Below, piece after piece: positions 44,917 to 44,978 of a stretch of 44,978 nucleotides of DNA. The notes below the pieces were generated by a model. It worked only from the letters and a program-made list of their open reading frames with translations. It did no database searches and was not told the origin of the DNA. Made by a program: the position numbers and the translations under genes. The first letter of the stretch is position 1, and every line of letters starts with the position of its first letter. This DNA comes from Pseudomonadales bacterium (GTDB lineage: Bacteria; Pseudomonadota; Gammaproteobacteria; Pseudomonadales; Pseudohongiellaceae), in assembly GCA_023254735.1 (NCBI GenBank), contig JALRKV010000047.1, positions 1 through 44,978 of the forward strand, written 5' to 3'.

Positions 44917-44978
44917 ATGGTGCATTCAGACAAGCCCGGAGCCAACCCGCTCGGCGAGACTCTCGCCAGTCCTTCGTC
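44917..44978 (+). CDS. 5' end of a gene, possibly queF (NADPH-dependent preQ0 reductase)
   Basis: The ATG at 44917 has AAGGAG eight bases upstream and four bases after the permease stop. Only 20 codons are visible (MVHSDKPGANPLGETLASPS). The HSPLGKT-like beginning of QueF proteins and the known proximity of queF to such ABC genes in pseudomonads make QueF a fair guess. The visible part is too short to confirm. Confidence 0.4.
   Translation, partial: MVHSDKPGANPLGETLASPS

Noticed and set aside
1..44978. CRISPR arrays, insertion sequences, integrases, phage or toxin-antitoxin modules
   Set aside because: No regularly spaced repeats of CRISPR length, no transposase or integrase motifs, and no phage structural genes were seen; the tRNA-Glu is not followed by an integrase or a partial tRNA copy.

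Overview
The window is a chromosomal stretch of a Gram-negative gammaproteobacterium. Evidence is the gene orders tig-clpP-clpX-lon-hupB-ppiD and mltD-gloB-yafS-rnhA-dnaQ, a FadB-type multifunctional beta-oxidation protein, PdxB, TtcA, NudC, SohB, NfuA, and a CysI/DUF934 pair of the Pseudomonas kind. The lipoprotein and beta-barrel genes imply an outer membrane. The DUF6502, GGTGI-motif and DUF6316-like genes suggest a marine OM60/NOR5 (Halieaceae) or related lineage; that placement is inference from gene content, not phylogeny. I see no prophage, insertion sequence, integrase, CRISPR array or obvious pseudogene.

Layout. 1-3640: circularly permuted GTPase YlqF/RbgA, a BolA protein, a Bax-like glucosaminidase and an exported polysaccharide deacetylase. 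3839-10878: fadB without fadA, then ttcA, yheU and tusA (sulfur and tRNA thiolation), a 5'-3' exonuclease and pdxB coupled by four-base GTGA overlaps, and convergent alaA. 11257-15827 is the most accessory-looking block: msrB overlapping a secreted beta-barrel candidate, a DUF6502 gene overlapping an exported protein with a GGTGI motif, and a divergent alpha/beta-hydrolase-fold protein that lacks its catalytic serine and histidine. Tandem repeats and a promoter with nested palindromes lie between the last two units.

16145-24656 is the protein quality-control cluster: trigger factor, ClpP, ClpX, Lon, HU and PpiD, with a sigma-32-like promoter candidate before lon and hairpin terminators after lon and hupB. 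24727-29459 (minus strand) carries fabI, a POT peptide transporter, mltD and gloB. 29616-34965 (plus strand) carries yafS, rnhA, dnaQ, nudC, sohB and an AcuI-type reductase. 34991-40868 (minus strand) holds sulfur and methionine genes: DUF934, cysI and metH. The divergent nfuA is separated from metH by a perfect 25-bp palindrome. The end holds a dimeric dUTPase, an unknown small gene, a tRNA-Glu with promoter and terminator, a YadG/YadH-type ABC exporter pair, and the first codons of a gene that may be queF.

Most of the window is ordinary housekeeping. The best candidate for something undescribed is the DUF6502 / GGTGI protein / degenerate hydrolase locus at about 12.5-15.6 kb. The metH-nfuA palindrome and the structured leader candidate upstream of msrB come next.
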